NCBI RefSeq assembly: GCF_035984655.1
Contig: NZ_JAXCHT010000023.1
Coordinates: 1 to 64,000 of the forward strand
Reading direction: 5' to 3'
DNA from: Actimicrobium sp035984655
GTDB lineage: Bacteria > Pseudomonadota > Gammaproteobacteria > Burkholderiales > Burkholderiaceae_D
DNA length: 64,000 bases
Each line of letters opens with the position of its first letter. Within the stretch, counting starts at the first letter, position 1. The position numbers were made by a program, and so were the translations under genes. Of the stretch, positions 1 to 8,420 are shown piece after piece. Under the pieces are notes generated by a model. That model did not search any database, had not been told where the DNA came from, and worked only from the letters and a program-made list of their open reading frames with translations.

Positions 1-347
1 TCATCTTGGGGGAAGTGTTGATGGCTATCTTGCTATAACGGTTATGCTTCGAAATAGGTTGGCCGGTATCGACGAATAAATCCGCGTTTCCTTAGCATAA
101 AGAGCATTTTTCATTACTGGATCGCCTCGTTCCCACGTCAACGCCGGCGGCGCAGAATGGCCCGCGCGGACGCCTTCTGGTTCACCCGCGCAATGTGCAA
201 TCCCGGCCGGTCGCGGTGCGGTGTGTGAGCGGTGTAGGCATCCGCCTGATTCCTGCACGCTGCGCGGTCGATGCTGGTCGTTTGCTCATGGCTTATTTTG
301 GACATTTGAAAAAAGCCATTACATCTCTTGTCAAACCTAAATTCAAA
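1..347. other. Left flank of the IS, no gene recognised
   Basis: No open frame here looks like a real protein in either direction; short frames have low-complexity, shadow-like composition. Base composition is mixed and lower in GC towards the IS. A 10-bp inverted repeat (301-310 and 342-351, GACATTTGAA / TTCAAATGTC) sits against the left IS end and overlaps its first bases; it may be a scar of an earlier insertion or a simple hairpin. Confidence 0.5.
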
Positions 348-382
348 TGTCCGGCTTGGGGGTGCGGCGTAAAACTTGGACT
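348..382 (+). repeat. IS left terminal inverted repeat
   Basis: 35-bp end starting TGTCCGGCTTGGGGG; it matches the reverse complement of 1940-1974 at 34 of 35 positions (C/T difference at the eighth base). It lies just upstream of the transposase ribosome-binding site, so the outward end overlaps the transposase leader. Confidence 0.93.
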
Positions 383-397
383 ATTTGGAGGTAGTTC

Positions 398-1936
398 ATG
401 TATTCATACGAAGACCGCATTCGAGCAGTTGAGCTCTATATAAGCTTCGGAAAACGTGCTGCAGCGACCGTTCTGCAGTTGGGTTATCCAAACGTCAAGG
501 CACTCAAGACCTGGTATCGGGAATACGAACAAACTCGCGATTTGAAGGTGGGTCGTGTCGCTACCTGGCAGAGATATTCTGACGAACAGAAACAGGCAGC
601 AGTGGATCATTATTTGGAGCATGGTCGTTGCCTTGCTGGAACAGTGAAGGCACTTGGATATCCATGCACTGAAACGCTTATTGTGTGGATTGAAGAACAT
701 CACCCTGAAATGCGGCACCAGGTTCTTGGCCACGCGGCAGTCGTGCCGCGTTCTCCAGAGCTCAAGGAGGCGGCAGTCATTGCGCTTTGCACCAGGCAGG
801 TAAGTGCCCAAGCAATTGCTCAAAAGCTGGCGGTTAGCAGGCCGACGCTGTACAACTGGAAGAATCAGCTACTTGGTCGTGAGACTTCCTCATCCATGAA
901 ACGCCAGAACGATTCATCAATAGATTCAGAGCAGACGGAGCTGCAGCGGCAACTCGAATCGCTTCGGCGCGACATTCGGCAGTTGCAGCTTGAACGCGAT
1001 CTCTTGAAGAAGGCCAATGAACTGCTAAAAAAGGGCCTGGGCGTCGACCTCCCGCTCCTGACAAACCGGGAGAAGACGATACTGGTTGACGCCCTGAAGC
1101 AAACCTATGTGCTGTCGGAACTCTTGATCGAACTTGGCCTTGCCCGGAGCTCCTATTTTTATCACCGTGCCTGTCTCCGGAGGCCTGACAAGTATGCAAC
1201 GGAGCGCCTTGCCATCAAAGATGTCTACGATTGCAATCATCGTTGCTATGGATATCGGCGGATGCGGGCGGCACTTGGCAAGCAGCAGGTGTACATCTCT
1301 GAGAAAGTCGTGCAACGCTTGATGAAGCAGGAATGCCTGGTGGTTACAGCTACCAGGCGGCGTCGGTACGGATCTTATCTTGGAGAAATCAGTCCTGCAC
1401 CAGAGAATCTGATCAACCGCGACTTTCAGGCTGCGATCCCGAATGCGAAGTGGCTTACCGACATCACAGAATTCCAGATTCCAGCTGGGAAAGTTTATCT
1501 ATCGCCCATCATCGACTGCTTCGATGGCTTGGTTGTCAGTTGGACTATTGGCACGCGTCCAGACGCCGACCTTGTGAACACGATGTTGGATGCTGCTATC
1601 GAGACGGTGGCCAGGGGCGGTGACCGGCCCATCGTTCACTCCGATCGTGGCGCCCACTACCGATGGCCTGGATGGCTCTCACGGATGAACAACGCTAAGC
1701 TGACTCGTTCGATGTCGCGCAAGGGATGCTCACCTGACAATTCGGCATGTGAAGGCTTCTTTGGACGGCTGAAAACGGAGTTGTTTTATCCTCGAAACCG
1801 GAAGGCCATCACTGTTGAGCAGTTCATTCAGATAATCAATTCCTACATCCACTGGTATAACGAAAAGCGTATCAAGATATCCCTTGGCTCACTCAGTCCC
1901 CGAGAATATCGCGAGAGCCTTGGCATTGCCGCGTAA
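398..1936 (+). CDS. IS3-family transposase, single ORF
   Basis: 512-residue DDE transposase. An AGG-rich Shine-Dalgarno (TTTGGAGG) lies just upstream of the ATG. The N-terminal 160 residues hold three successive helix-turn-helix-like segments (around 1-45, 65-105 and 125-160), then a coiled coil with regularly spaced Leu (about 175-215), then the rve integrase core. Catalytic residues are visible as Asp in TDITEF, Asp in HSDRGAHY and Glu in the segment following GCSPDNSACEGFFGRLK. Most IS3 members encode this protein by -1 frameshifting between orfA and orfB; here both halves are in one continuous frame, so no frameshift is needed. The gene looks intact. Confidence 0.93.
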   Translation: MYSYEDRIRAVELYISFGKRAAATVLQLGYPNVKALKTWYREYEQTRDLKVGRVATWQRYSDEQKQAAVDHYLEHGRCLAGTVKALGYPCTETLIVWIEEHHPEMRHQVLGHAAVVPRSPELKEAAVIALCTRQVSAQAIAQKLAVSRPTLYNWKNQLLGRETSSSMKRQNDSSIDSEQTELQRQLESLRRDIRQLQLERDLLKKANELLKKGLGVDLPLLTNREKTILVDALKQTYVLSELLIELGLARSSYFYHRACLRRPDKYATERLAIKDVYDCNHRCYGYRRMRAALGKQQVYISEKVVQRLMKQECLVVTATRRRRYGSYLGEISPAPENLINRDFQAAIPNAKWLTDITEFQIPAGKVYLSPIIDCFDGLVVSWTIGTRPDADLVNTMLDAAIETVARGGDRPIVHSDRGAHYRWPGWLSRMNNAKLTRSMSRKGCSPDNSACEGFFGRLKTELFYPRNRKAITVEQFIQIINSYIHWYNEKRIKISLGSLSPREYRESLGIAA

Positions 1937-1939
1937 ACC

Positions 1940-1974
1940 AGTCCAAGTTTTACGCCGCACCCCCAAACCGGACA
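1940..1974 (-). repeat. IS right terminal inverted repeat
   Basis: Partner of 348-382, inverted, one mismatch in 35. It begins four bases after the transposase stop codon and ends CCGGACA. Confidence 0.93.
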
Positions 1975-1999
1975 TTACTATTTGGGGTCAACATCTCTA

Positions 2000-2025
2000 T
2001 TTCGCATAATGTATGTTATGTCAAA
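2000..2025. other. Palindromic site with tyrosine-recombinase core architecture
   Basis: Two 10-bp arms (2000-2009 TTTCGCATAA and 2016-2025, whose reverse complement is TTTGACATAA; 8 of 10 match) flank a 6-bp spacer TGTATG. Arms of 10-11 bp with a 6-8-bp spacer are the layout of XerCD/Cre-type crossover sites. It lies 25 bp outside the IS end in a region without recognisable genes. No recombinase gene is present in the window. The function is inferred from geometry only; a regulator operator is an alternative. Confidence 0.4.
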
Positions 2026-2232
2026 TGAGATCGGTGGAACCCAGGCGTGGCGCTCTGTCTTCAAAAGCGCATTCGGCCACCCTCTGCAGCCTCGATGTTC
2101 TGGCCGCAGGATGGCTCATGGCGAAACAGATCCAGCCACCGCTTCAGACACGGATGAAAAGAACTCTCCGGGGCAATCGCTTTGCTGGCGCCAATGTTCA
2201 GCGACGCCAGGCGCGGTGAACGATACCAGCGG

Positions 2233-2652
2233 CTAATCGCCAATGCACACGGCGTCAGCAAGCAGAACCGACGAATGATGATGCCCCGAGATTGCATGCA
2301 TCAGGCTGCCGCGACAAACAACCGTTCGACCAACATACGGATGCAGAACCCGGTAACCGGCCTCATGCAGTGGAAAAACAAGTTGCACTCTCTCGACATG
2401 TTTTTCCGCAGGCTCGTTTTCATTTGGTTTTCCGGCCAATACGCAGGATGGTCGACTGGGTACGACGAAAAAGTAACTAGCCGCCGCATCGCCTTGTGCG
2501 ATGCTTTCGTAGTTCGGCTCTTCCGCAAACGTATGCCTCGACAGAGCCCCGCGCAGTTCGACCTCGCCACGATAAGCCATGCATCGATCAGCCAGGCACG
2601 GAGCGGAGACCAGAATGAGGAGTGAGGCTGCGAGTTTTGTGAGACGTGACAT
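2233..2652 (-). CDS. Secreted DUF4431-like protein
   Basis: 139 residues with a signal peptide (MSRLTKLAASLLILVSAPCLA, cleavage near residue 21). The mature part has the motifs recalled for the DUF4431 family: an early Cys, a Gly-Glu-Val-Glu-Leu strand, PNYESIAQGD-like and SGHHHSSVLL segments, and four conserved Cys that could form disulfides in the periplasm. Biochemical function is unknown; family members are small exported proteins. It stands alone, convergent to the IS and downstream of the hydrolase on the same strand, and has lower GC than the core genes, suggesting accessory origin. Confidence 0.8.
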   Translation of the reverse strand: MSRLTKLAASLLILVSAPCLADRCMAYRGEVELRGALSRHTFAEEPNYESIAQGDAAASYFFVVPSRPSCVLAGKPNENEPAEKHVERVQLVFPLHEAGYRVLHPYVGRTVVCRGSLMHAISGHHHSSVLLADAVCIGD

Positions 2653-2795
2653 TTAAAATCGCCGATAACAAATGATCGTCTTGAAATAGCTGAACAGAGC
2701 AAACGAAGACAACCGCTTGCTCCGCGAGAGCCGACGTCTTTCCATAATTCGAATCGACTGGCAGCACAACCAGATTCAATACCGCATCCCTGCCC

Positions 2796-3815
2796 TCAAC
2801 GGCGCGGCGCGCGCGTCTCTGCGAGAACCTCATCGATTGCCTCGATGACCGCCGCCGGACGATCCATGTGGATGGCGTGCCCGGCGCCAGCGACGATGCG
2901 ATCCTTGCCCTGCGTCGAGAGCGCTGCGATCTCGCGGTGCATGTTCGCGGTCTCGCGCTCGGAGGCCTTGTTCATTGCAGTTTGCGGCTTGCCGGGAACC
3001 TGGTAAGGGCTGATCCCGTGGGTCAGATAGATCAGTGGCAAGTTGCCGAATGGCTGGCGCGCGGCGCGAAGCTGGTCCGCGCTGACGCTCGAAAAGTTGA
3101 CGGACTCCGACTCCGCTGCGCTCCAGTAGGACGGCCTGAGGCTCATGCGAATCACTTCGCCGGACAACGCCCGCCCATAGCCTTCGGTCGATCCGCCGGT
3201 GCATTCGGCAAACGCGGCAGAGCCCGCCAGAAAACCGCCTTTGGCCGCAGCGACACAGCCCTCGAATCCCGCCATCTCGGCATCGTGCATCTTCGAAAAC
3301 AGACCGCCGGTGACCCGGTCCATCCGCGCAACGTCATCCTCATGGGCGCTATCGACAATGACCATGCCGACGACTTCGCGCGGATAGGTGTAGGCAAACA
3401 GCTGCACGTTGCGGCCCCCGTAGGAATGGCCCACCAGCAGGTACGGTGGCGCAATGCCCGCCGCGCCAAGCAATGCATGCAGGTCCGACACGGCGTTGGC
3501 GCTGGTGCCGGCGCGGTGCGGTGCGTCGCTGAAACCGAAGCCCGCACGATCGTAGACACAGGCCCGCGTCTGCCGCGCAATGGCCGGGTGCACCCGCAAC
3601 CAATCCCATCCGGCCGATCCGATGCCGGCATCGAAGACGACCGTTGGCGAGCCCGAGCCGGCGCAGAACAGATTCAACTGCCGGCCGTCGCCAACATCCA
3701 CCCGGGTGTGGGGTCGTGCATAGTCGTCCTCGACGACGGCGCCGGTTGCGCCAGCCCAGGCAAAGCTTGCAGCGCAAGCCAGCATGGCGAAAAGAATGGA
3801 AAGTGGTTTTTGCAT
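2796..3815 (-). CDS. Secreted alpha/beta-hydrolase
   Basis: 339 residues from an ATG preceded by GGGAG; a TTG codon directly upstream is in frame but less likely. Signal peptide over residues 1-23 (Leu/Ala-rich, ending near FAWAGA), then an alpha/beta-hydrolase fold: oxyanion region around the DAGIGSAGWDW segment, YDRAGFGFSD, nucleophile elbow GHSYGG (Ser), and a C-terminal catalytic His in AGAGHAIHMDRP. The acid is probably an Asp after the VDSAHEDD strand or later. The family includes periplasmic esterases and haloperoxidase-like hydrolases; the substrate cannot be told. Single gene, divergent from the sugar kinase. Confidence 0.85.
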   Translation of the reverse strand: MQKPLSILFAMLACAASFAWAGATGAVVEDDYARPHTRVDVGDGRQLNLFCAGSGSPTVVFDAGIGSAGWDWLRVHPAIARQTRACVYDRAGFGFSDAPHRAGTSANAVSDLHALLGAAGIAPPYLLVGHSYGGRNVQLFAYTYPREVVGMVIVDSAHEDDVARMDRVTGGLFSKMHDAEMAGFEGCVAAAKGGFLAGSAAFAECTGGSTEGYGRALSGEVIRMSLRPSYWSAAESESVNFSSVSADQLRAARQPFGNLPLIYLTHGISPYQVPGKPQTAMNKASERETANMHREIAALSTQGKDRIVAGAGHAIHMDRPAAVIEAIDEVLAETRAPRR

Positions 3816-4069
3816 CAACAGGCTCCCTGGACGTGTCAGTTAAAAAACGGGACGCTGGCGGCCAGCAGGCTGCGGCAGCTTTCGGCGCGAGACCATCAGC
3901 GACCGCCCGAATTATAATTTGCGCGCAATGTTTTCGGGCGCGCAGCGGACATATTCACGCGAACATGCACGATAAGTCCGCCGGACGACGACCAGGGCCT
4001 GCACTGCCTGCCGAATCACCCTGCGCAGCTGGCCCCGCCACCTGACGCACTTTCCTGAAGGAGCATGAC

Positions 4070-4972
4070 ATGCATGAGTACGATCTTCTCGTCGTCGGTG
4101 GCGTCGGCGTCGACACCATCGTCCACGTTCCGGCACTGCCATTGGCGATGGCTGACTCGATCTCCGTCGGTCCCATCTTCGACTACGTGGCGCACACCGG
4201 CAACGGCGTCGCACTGGCCGCGCTCGCGTTGGGGCGCAAGGTCAAGCTGATCGACTTCATCGGCGCGGATCGCCAGGCCGAGCTGATCCTGGCGCGCTAC
4301 CAGGAAAGGCAGCTCGATTTCAGTTACCTCGTGCATCCAGCTGGCACCCGGCGCAGCGTCAATCTGGTCGATCCGGCCGGGCGCCGACTGTCGCTGTACG
4401 ACGGCCGCCATCCCGATTCACTGCGCATGCCGGCCGAGTTCTACCTGCCATATCTCAGGCAGGCGCGGCACGTGCATCTGTCCATCATGCCGTGGGCACG
4501 CGAACTGTACGATGACGCCCAGGCGCTGGGCGCGACGGTCTCGACCGACCTGCATGACTGGGACGGCCACAACAGCTACTACCATGACTTTGCCTACCGC
4601 TCCGATCTGGTGTTTCTCAGCACGGCGGCGCTGGGTGGCCGCCATGCCGAGGTGATGCGTGACATCCTCGCCAAGGGACGCGCCGAGGCGGTCATCGCCA
4701 TGGCGGGCGATCAGGGCGCCTACCTGATGGCGCGCGCCGACGGCGAACTACGGCACATCGGTTGCGCCGATCTGGGCCGCGCGGTGGTCGACAGCAACGG
4801 TGCCGGCGACGCTTTCGTCGCGGCCTTCCTCGACGGCTATTTCGCGCAACGGCAGCTGGCCGAGTGCATGCGCGCCGGTGCGATCTCGGGCGCCTTTGCG
4901 TGCAGTATCGATGGCACCGCGGAACAGTTCCTTACCCGCGACGAACTGGCGCAGTACGCGGCGCGGGCCTGA
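4070..4972 (+). CDS. PfkB/ribokinase-family carbohydrate kinase
   Basis: 300-residue cytoplasmic kinase with a strong Shine-Dalgarno (GAAGGAG). N-terminal VVGGVGVDTIVHV and a GNGVALAALALG motif match the first ribokinase signature; the C-terminal DSNGAGDAFVAAFLDGY carries the second signature, with GAGD forming the anion hole and Asp as catalytic base. The phosphoryl acceptor (sugar, nucleoside or related) is not predictable. No transporter or sugar-pathway gene adjoins it, so its role remains general. It is convergent with the phosphoesterase downstream. Confidence 0.85.
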   Translation: MHEYDLLVVGGVGVDTIVHVPALPLAMADSISVGPIFDYVAHTGNGVALAALALGRKVKLIDFIGADRQAELILARYQERQLDFSYLVHPAGTRRSVNLVDPAGRRLSLYDGRHPDSLRMPAEFYLPYLRQARHVHLSIMPWARELYDDAQALGATVSTDLHDWDGHNSYYHDFAYRSDLVFLSTAALGGRHAEVMRDILAKGRAEAVIAMAGDQGAYLMARADGELRHIGCADLGRAVVDSNGAGDAFVAAFLDGYFAQRQLAECMRAGAISGAFACSIDGTAEQFLTRDELAQYAARA

Positions 4973-5078
4973 GCCGATCGCGACCAACGCACCTGCCCTC
5001 GGCGCACACGCCACCACATTCGGACAGGCCGGTTGGCAGTCCGCTCGTGCCGCCGTGCCGTGTGGTTTGCAATCGGCG

Positions 5079-5831
5079 TCACGCGCCTGGCGGCGACTCC
5101 ACATATCCGGTCAGCAACGGCGCCACCCAATCAGGGCGTCCGTTCTGTACAGCCATTGCGGCGGCGGCATTCCAGTCGTAGGCCACCGCATGCAGCTCAA
5201 CCTCCCATCCATCCGCGCCCAGCGTGGCGGTCGCATAGCGCGCATGCGGCGAACCCGTTTCCATCCGGTGCGGGAACGGTCGGTCATCCTTGTAGGCCTG
5301 CAGTCCAACGCTGCCCGGATTGACGATCACGCGCCCGTCATCCAGAGGCATCACACGCGGCACATGGGTGTGCCCGCATAGAATCAACGATGCCGTGGTG
5401 TCGCCGAGCGACCGCGCTGCTTCCACCTGCGTCGCCGCACGCGCGCCCTGCTCGCTCACGACATCGAGGAAATACGTCAGATCGCTGTCCGGCGTGCCGT
5501 GCACCAGCAGGACATCGTCATTCAATCTGAGGGTGGCGGGAAGACTGTCAATCCATGCCATCTGGTCAGCACGCAAGCTCGAGAACGCACGCAGGTCGGA
5601 CAGCCCCATGCGAGCGGGATCGCCGGCCAGCACTTGTCGTTCGTGGTTGCCGCGGATGGTGGGAAGCTGGAGCGGGATGAGCCGATCGGCGGTTTCCAGC
5701 GGTTGCAAGGCGCCGGACAGAATGTCACCGAGATTGACGACCACATCGACGGCGCGCAGGCGGATGTCCGCGAGGACGGCGTCGAGAGCCAGCAGGTTGC
5801 CGTGGATATCGGAAATGGCAGCAATTTTCAT
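5079..5831 (-). CDS. YfcE/MJ0936-type metallophosphoesterase
   Basis: 250 residues. The ATG at MKIAAISDIHGNLLALD is chosen because the Asp-x-His metal motif must lie near the N-terminus; 17 upstream in-frame residues look untranslated. Calcineurin-like motifs follow in order: SDIHGN, NLGDILSG (GD), RGNHE (GNH), LVHGTPD and CGHTHVP (GHTH), giving the full set of two-metal ligands. The family includes cytoplasmic phosphodiesterases and diadenosine polyphosphate hydrolases; the substrate is unknown. Monocistronic. Confidence 0.88.
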   Translation of the reverse strand: MKIAAISDIHGNLLALDAVLADIRLRAVDVVVNLGDILSGALQPLETADRLIPLQLPTIRGNHERQVLAGDPARMGLSDLRAFSSLRADQMAWIDSLPATLRLNDDVLLVHGTPDSDLTYFLDVVSEQGARAATQVEAARSLGDTTASLILCGHTHVPRVMPLDDGRVIVNPGSVGLQAYKDDRPFPHRMETGSPHARYATATLGADGWEVELHAVAYDWNAAAAMAVQNGRPDWVAPLLTGYVESPPGA

Positions 5832-6007
5832 GGTGTGGTGGTAGTGGCTCCGGATGTTCGAAAGGATTGAAACGTACGGCAAATTCTACCGAAACATCGC
5901 CATGGTTCGGGCCGTGGTGTGAGCGTGGTTTGCGGCAACGACCGAATCTTGAAAGCGGCTTGGTGGCGGCAATGAGTTGGCCCGGCAAGAAAACGACACC
6001 ACCAGGA

Positions 6008-8230
6008 CTAAACAGCCGGCCCGAAAATGTTCTCCCAGGCCGCGATTTTTTCGTGGTGCGCATGTTCCGGTGCACGCAGCCATTGGTGAATGATGGCGCT
6101 GGTTTCCGCTCGCAGGGTGGTCACCACCTCGGCACGTCGCGTCGGCGGGAGCATTTCCAACAAGTCACCCCAGGCGGCAATCGAAGCCGCAGTGCCGGCC
6201 TCGAGTCCGCATACCAGACCCGCCAGGCCATCGGCCCGTCGTGCCAACAGCAACTCGGCGCGTTGCTGTTCCGGGACCAAGGGTAGCCATCGACCCCACG
6301 CAGCGACCGCATTGGCATGACCATTCTGAAGCCCCATCATGAGGCTGGGCACCCCGTCGGCCCGTTTCGCCGAGAGCAACTCGGCGCGTTGCTCTACCGG
6401 AATCAAGGGCAGCGATCGACCCCACGCAGCGACCGCATCGGCGTGACCATTTTCAAGCGCCAGCATGAGGCCAGGCACACCGTCGGCCCTTTTCGCCGAT
6501 AGCAACTCGGCGCGTTGCTCGTTCGGGATCATGTCCAGCAATTGACCCCACGCAGCGACCGCAGCGGCGCGACCATTCTGAAGCGCCATCATGAGGCCGG
6601 GCACCCCGGTGGCATTTTTCGCCGATAGCAACTCGGCGCGTTGCTCTTTCGGGATCATGTCCAGCAAGCGACCCCACGCAGCGACCGCATTAGCATGACC
6701 CTTCTGAAGCCCCATCAGGAGGCCGGGCACCCCGGTGGCATTTTTCGCCGATAGCAACTCGGCGTGTTGCTCTTGCGGGACCATGGGCAACCATTTTGCC
6801 CATGCAGCAATCGCGTCGGCATTCCCGTTTTGGAACGCCATCCAAAGACCCGGTATGCCACCGGACTCTTTTGCCGCCAGCAGGGCGAGCCGATGCCCTG
6901 GCGAGGCAGCCTGCATGACTGGTCCCAAATCGCCCAGGTTGCTGGCGAAATCATAGGTGAGAAGGTAATACATCGTTTGCGGGGAAGTCTCGGCGTACAT
7001 CCCGGAAAGCCGCCTGTCCGTCACCCTGGCGTGTGCGCTCGTCGCAGCCTCGGCATCGTAGCCAAAAAGTATCGCGGCCCTCGGCTCTTCGGGGAAATAT
7101 GTCTGCTCGGCGGTGCCGACCAGATAATGCCCAAGTGGCCGGGAAGCGATGGTTGCCAAATCGCTGCTGGCTACGCGCGCATGACGCGTGGTGGTATTGG
7201 GATCGAACACCTTGGCCACGTAGACTGTTTTTCCATGCTTCTCCTTGATCCGCAGATTGACCGTCATTGCATGATTGGTAGAGCTTAACAACAGATTCTT
7301 GAATGGCCTGCCGTCAGCCTGCATGCGTTCGAACTGATCGGCAAGAAAAGCGCCAAAGCGGGCGTTCTCGACCAAACAGGTTTCCGCTGCGGTGGCGGTA
7401 ACGGCGTCGTAGGCGGCCTCGTTTTCCCAGGAGACATTGTCGCTGATGGCGTCCAGATCGCGGAATGCAGCGTAATCGAATTTCTCCTGCGCGTGCTGGG
7501 CCTGGAATCTCGCCAGATGGCGGCACACGATATGGTTGGATGGCTGATCCCTGAAGACTGCCTGTCCATTGAGGTTAGTTAGCGGATCAGGTCCATCGAC
7601 CCCTGGTTTCTTCGAAAGATACGGAAATCGCTTGATCATGTCGACTAACCCGGCATTCACCAATCCCGGCTGGTCAAGCGCCTGTTGCAACGGTGATCCG
7701 TGCAGCGGCGTGCCCAGCAAACGTTGCAGGGATTGGTCGTCGATCAGCGAAACCAGCGCCCGCAAGACATCTGACCGCCCTTCCCCGATCGCAGCTTGCC
7801 AGCGCTCGCGCAGCAGTTGCGGTGGCTGCAACAGCAGCTCGCGCAGGATCTCTGCGGCTTGCGGATCGTCGCCATCCTGCAGTGCAGCGACGCGCGCATC
7901 GAGTTCGGAGTGCTGCAAATCGCCTGCGTAAATTTGTTGCCTGCGCTCGGTCCGGCCTGTGTCGTCGATCGATTGGGGCCAGAACGACGCAAGCTCGGTC
8001 AACACGGCGCGTCCGTGCTCGGTGTCTGCCGGACCTATTGGCCTGACCTTGACTGGAAGCCAACGCTGCAATGGCCGCCGCCTGCCCATCGGTGCGCGCA
8101 AATTCTCTCCGGATGCAAGTCCCGCTGGCAGGTCGCCAGGCGCTTGCGCTGCGGGTGACTCCTTGTCGAGCGTTGCGCCGGGACGATGGCCGCTCACGCG
8201 GATGCCGAGGCAGGGAATCGTGAATCGCAT
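6008..8230 (-). CDS. ShET2/EspL-like type III effector protease with 42-residue repeats
   Basis: 740 residues counted from the ATG of MRFTIPCLGIRV; the frame stays open 97 codons further up but that part overlaps the regulator gene and reads like a shadow. No clear ribosome-binding site is seen. There is no Sec signal. Residues 1-220 are mostly helical. Residues 228-350 contain NHIVCRH (Cys236), STNHAMTVNL (His320) and VFDPN (Asp343); their spacing (84 and 23) nearly equals the Cys47-His131-Asp153 triad I recall for E. coli EspL, which cleaves RHIM proteins of host necroptosis. Residues 450-701 are six 42-residue repeats (AAW, GVPGL, EQRAEL motifs) plus a degenerate seventh. With the hrp box upstream, I infer a secreted effector. 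Confidence 0.72.
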   Translation of the reverse strand: MRFTIPCLGIRVSGHRPGATLDKESPAAQAPGDLPAGLASGENLRAPMGRRRPLQRWLPVKVRPIGPADTEHGRAVLTELASFWPQSIDDTGRTERRQQIYAGDLQHSELDARVAALQDGDDPQAAEILRELLLQPPQLLRERWQAAIGEGRSDVLRALVSLIDDQSLQRLLGTPLHGSPLQQALDQPGLVNAGLVDMIKRFPYLSKKPGVDGPDPLTNLNGQAVFRDQPSNHIVCRHLARFQAQHAQEKFDYAAFRDLDAISDNVSWENEAAYDAVTATAAETCLVENARFGAFLADQFERMQADGRPFKNLLLSSTNHAMTVNLRIKEKHGKTVYVAKVFDPNTTTRHARVASSDLATIASRPLGHYLVGTAEQTYFPEEPRAAILFGYDAEAATSAHARVTDRRLSGMYAETSPQTMYYLLTYDFASNLGDLGPVMQAASPGHRLALLAAKESGGIPGLWMAFQNGNADAIAAWAKWLPMVPQEQHAELLSAKNATGVPGLLMGLQKGHANAVAAWGRLLDMIPKEQRAELLSAKNATGVPGLMMALQNGRAAAVAAWGQLLDMIPNEQRAELLSAKRADGVPGLMLALENGHADAVAAWGRSLPLIPVEQRAELLSAKRADGVPSLMMGLQNGHANAVAAWGRWLPLVPEQQRAELLLARRADGLAGLVCGLEAGTAASIAAWGDLLEMLPPTRRAEVVTTLRAETSAIIHQWLRAPEHAHHEKIAAWENIFGPAV
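6128..6883 (-). repeat. Six tandem 126-bp repeats inside the effector gene
   Basis: Period is 126 bp (42 codons). Units 2-5 are strongly alike even at DNA level, sharing for example GCCGATAGCAACTCGGCGCG on the plus strand, which suggests recent tandem duplication. Each unit encodes two or three short helices (LLSAK..GVPGLM.AL.NGHA.AVAAWG..L..IP.EQRAE), an ankyrin/HEAT-like solenoid module. Confidence 0.9.
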
Positions 8231-8366
8231 GGCAACAGGAAATGGGCTTCGTTGGTTGAGGGGAAGTCGATCACGCCGACAGCAGCAATGCGCCTGGTGC
8301 TGCGCGCATCCATACTGCCGCATGACCATCCATGCCGTCATACACCGCTGACGGCCGCTACTTCCA

Positions 8367-8394
8367 TGAGTTGGCAATGCATGCAAATGGTTCC
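8367..8394 (-). promoter_or_regulatory. hrp box (HrpL-type sigma factor promoter)
   Basis: On the minus strand GGAACC, then 15 bases, then CAACTCA. The known HrpL consensus is GGAACC-N15/16-CCACNNA; only the second base of the -10 part differs. It lies 136 bp upstream of the chosen start of the effector-like gene and on its strand, inside the short gap after the phn regulator. It supports control by a type III secretion sigma factor. Confidence 0.65.
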
Positions 8395-8420
8395 ATGCCA
8401 GCGCTCCGGCCCGCCGCCTC

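Larger units (their letters stand above)
348..1974 (+). mobile_element. Complete IS3-family insertion sequence, 1627 bp
   Basis: The element is bounded by 35-bp terminal inverted repeats (348-382 and 1940-1974) that differ at one position and begin TG and end CA, as is usual for the IS3 family. It contains one uninterrupted transposase gene. GC content is visibly lower than in the surrounding chromosome, consistent with recent arrival. No 3-5-bp target duplication is seen: bases left of the left end are CAAA and bases right of the right end are TTAC. That suggests a later rearrangement at one side or insertion by recombination. Confidence 0.93.

Noticed and set aside
1..290. Small minus-strand gene ending near position 25
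   Set aside because: No initiation signal, no recognisable domain, and composition like noncoding DNA.
2037..2060. Second hrp box
   Set aside because: GGAACC is present but no CCACNNA-like block follows at 15 or 16 bases.
6128..6883. CRISPR-like array
   Set aside because: The 126-bp period is in frame and codes for a protein repeat; there are no spacers.
6008..8230. Identification as a Ralstonia SKWP effector
   Set aside because: Only the 42-residue period agrees; the SKWP motif is missing and the protease centre is of ShET2/EspL type.
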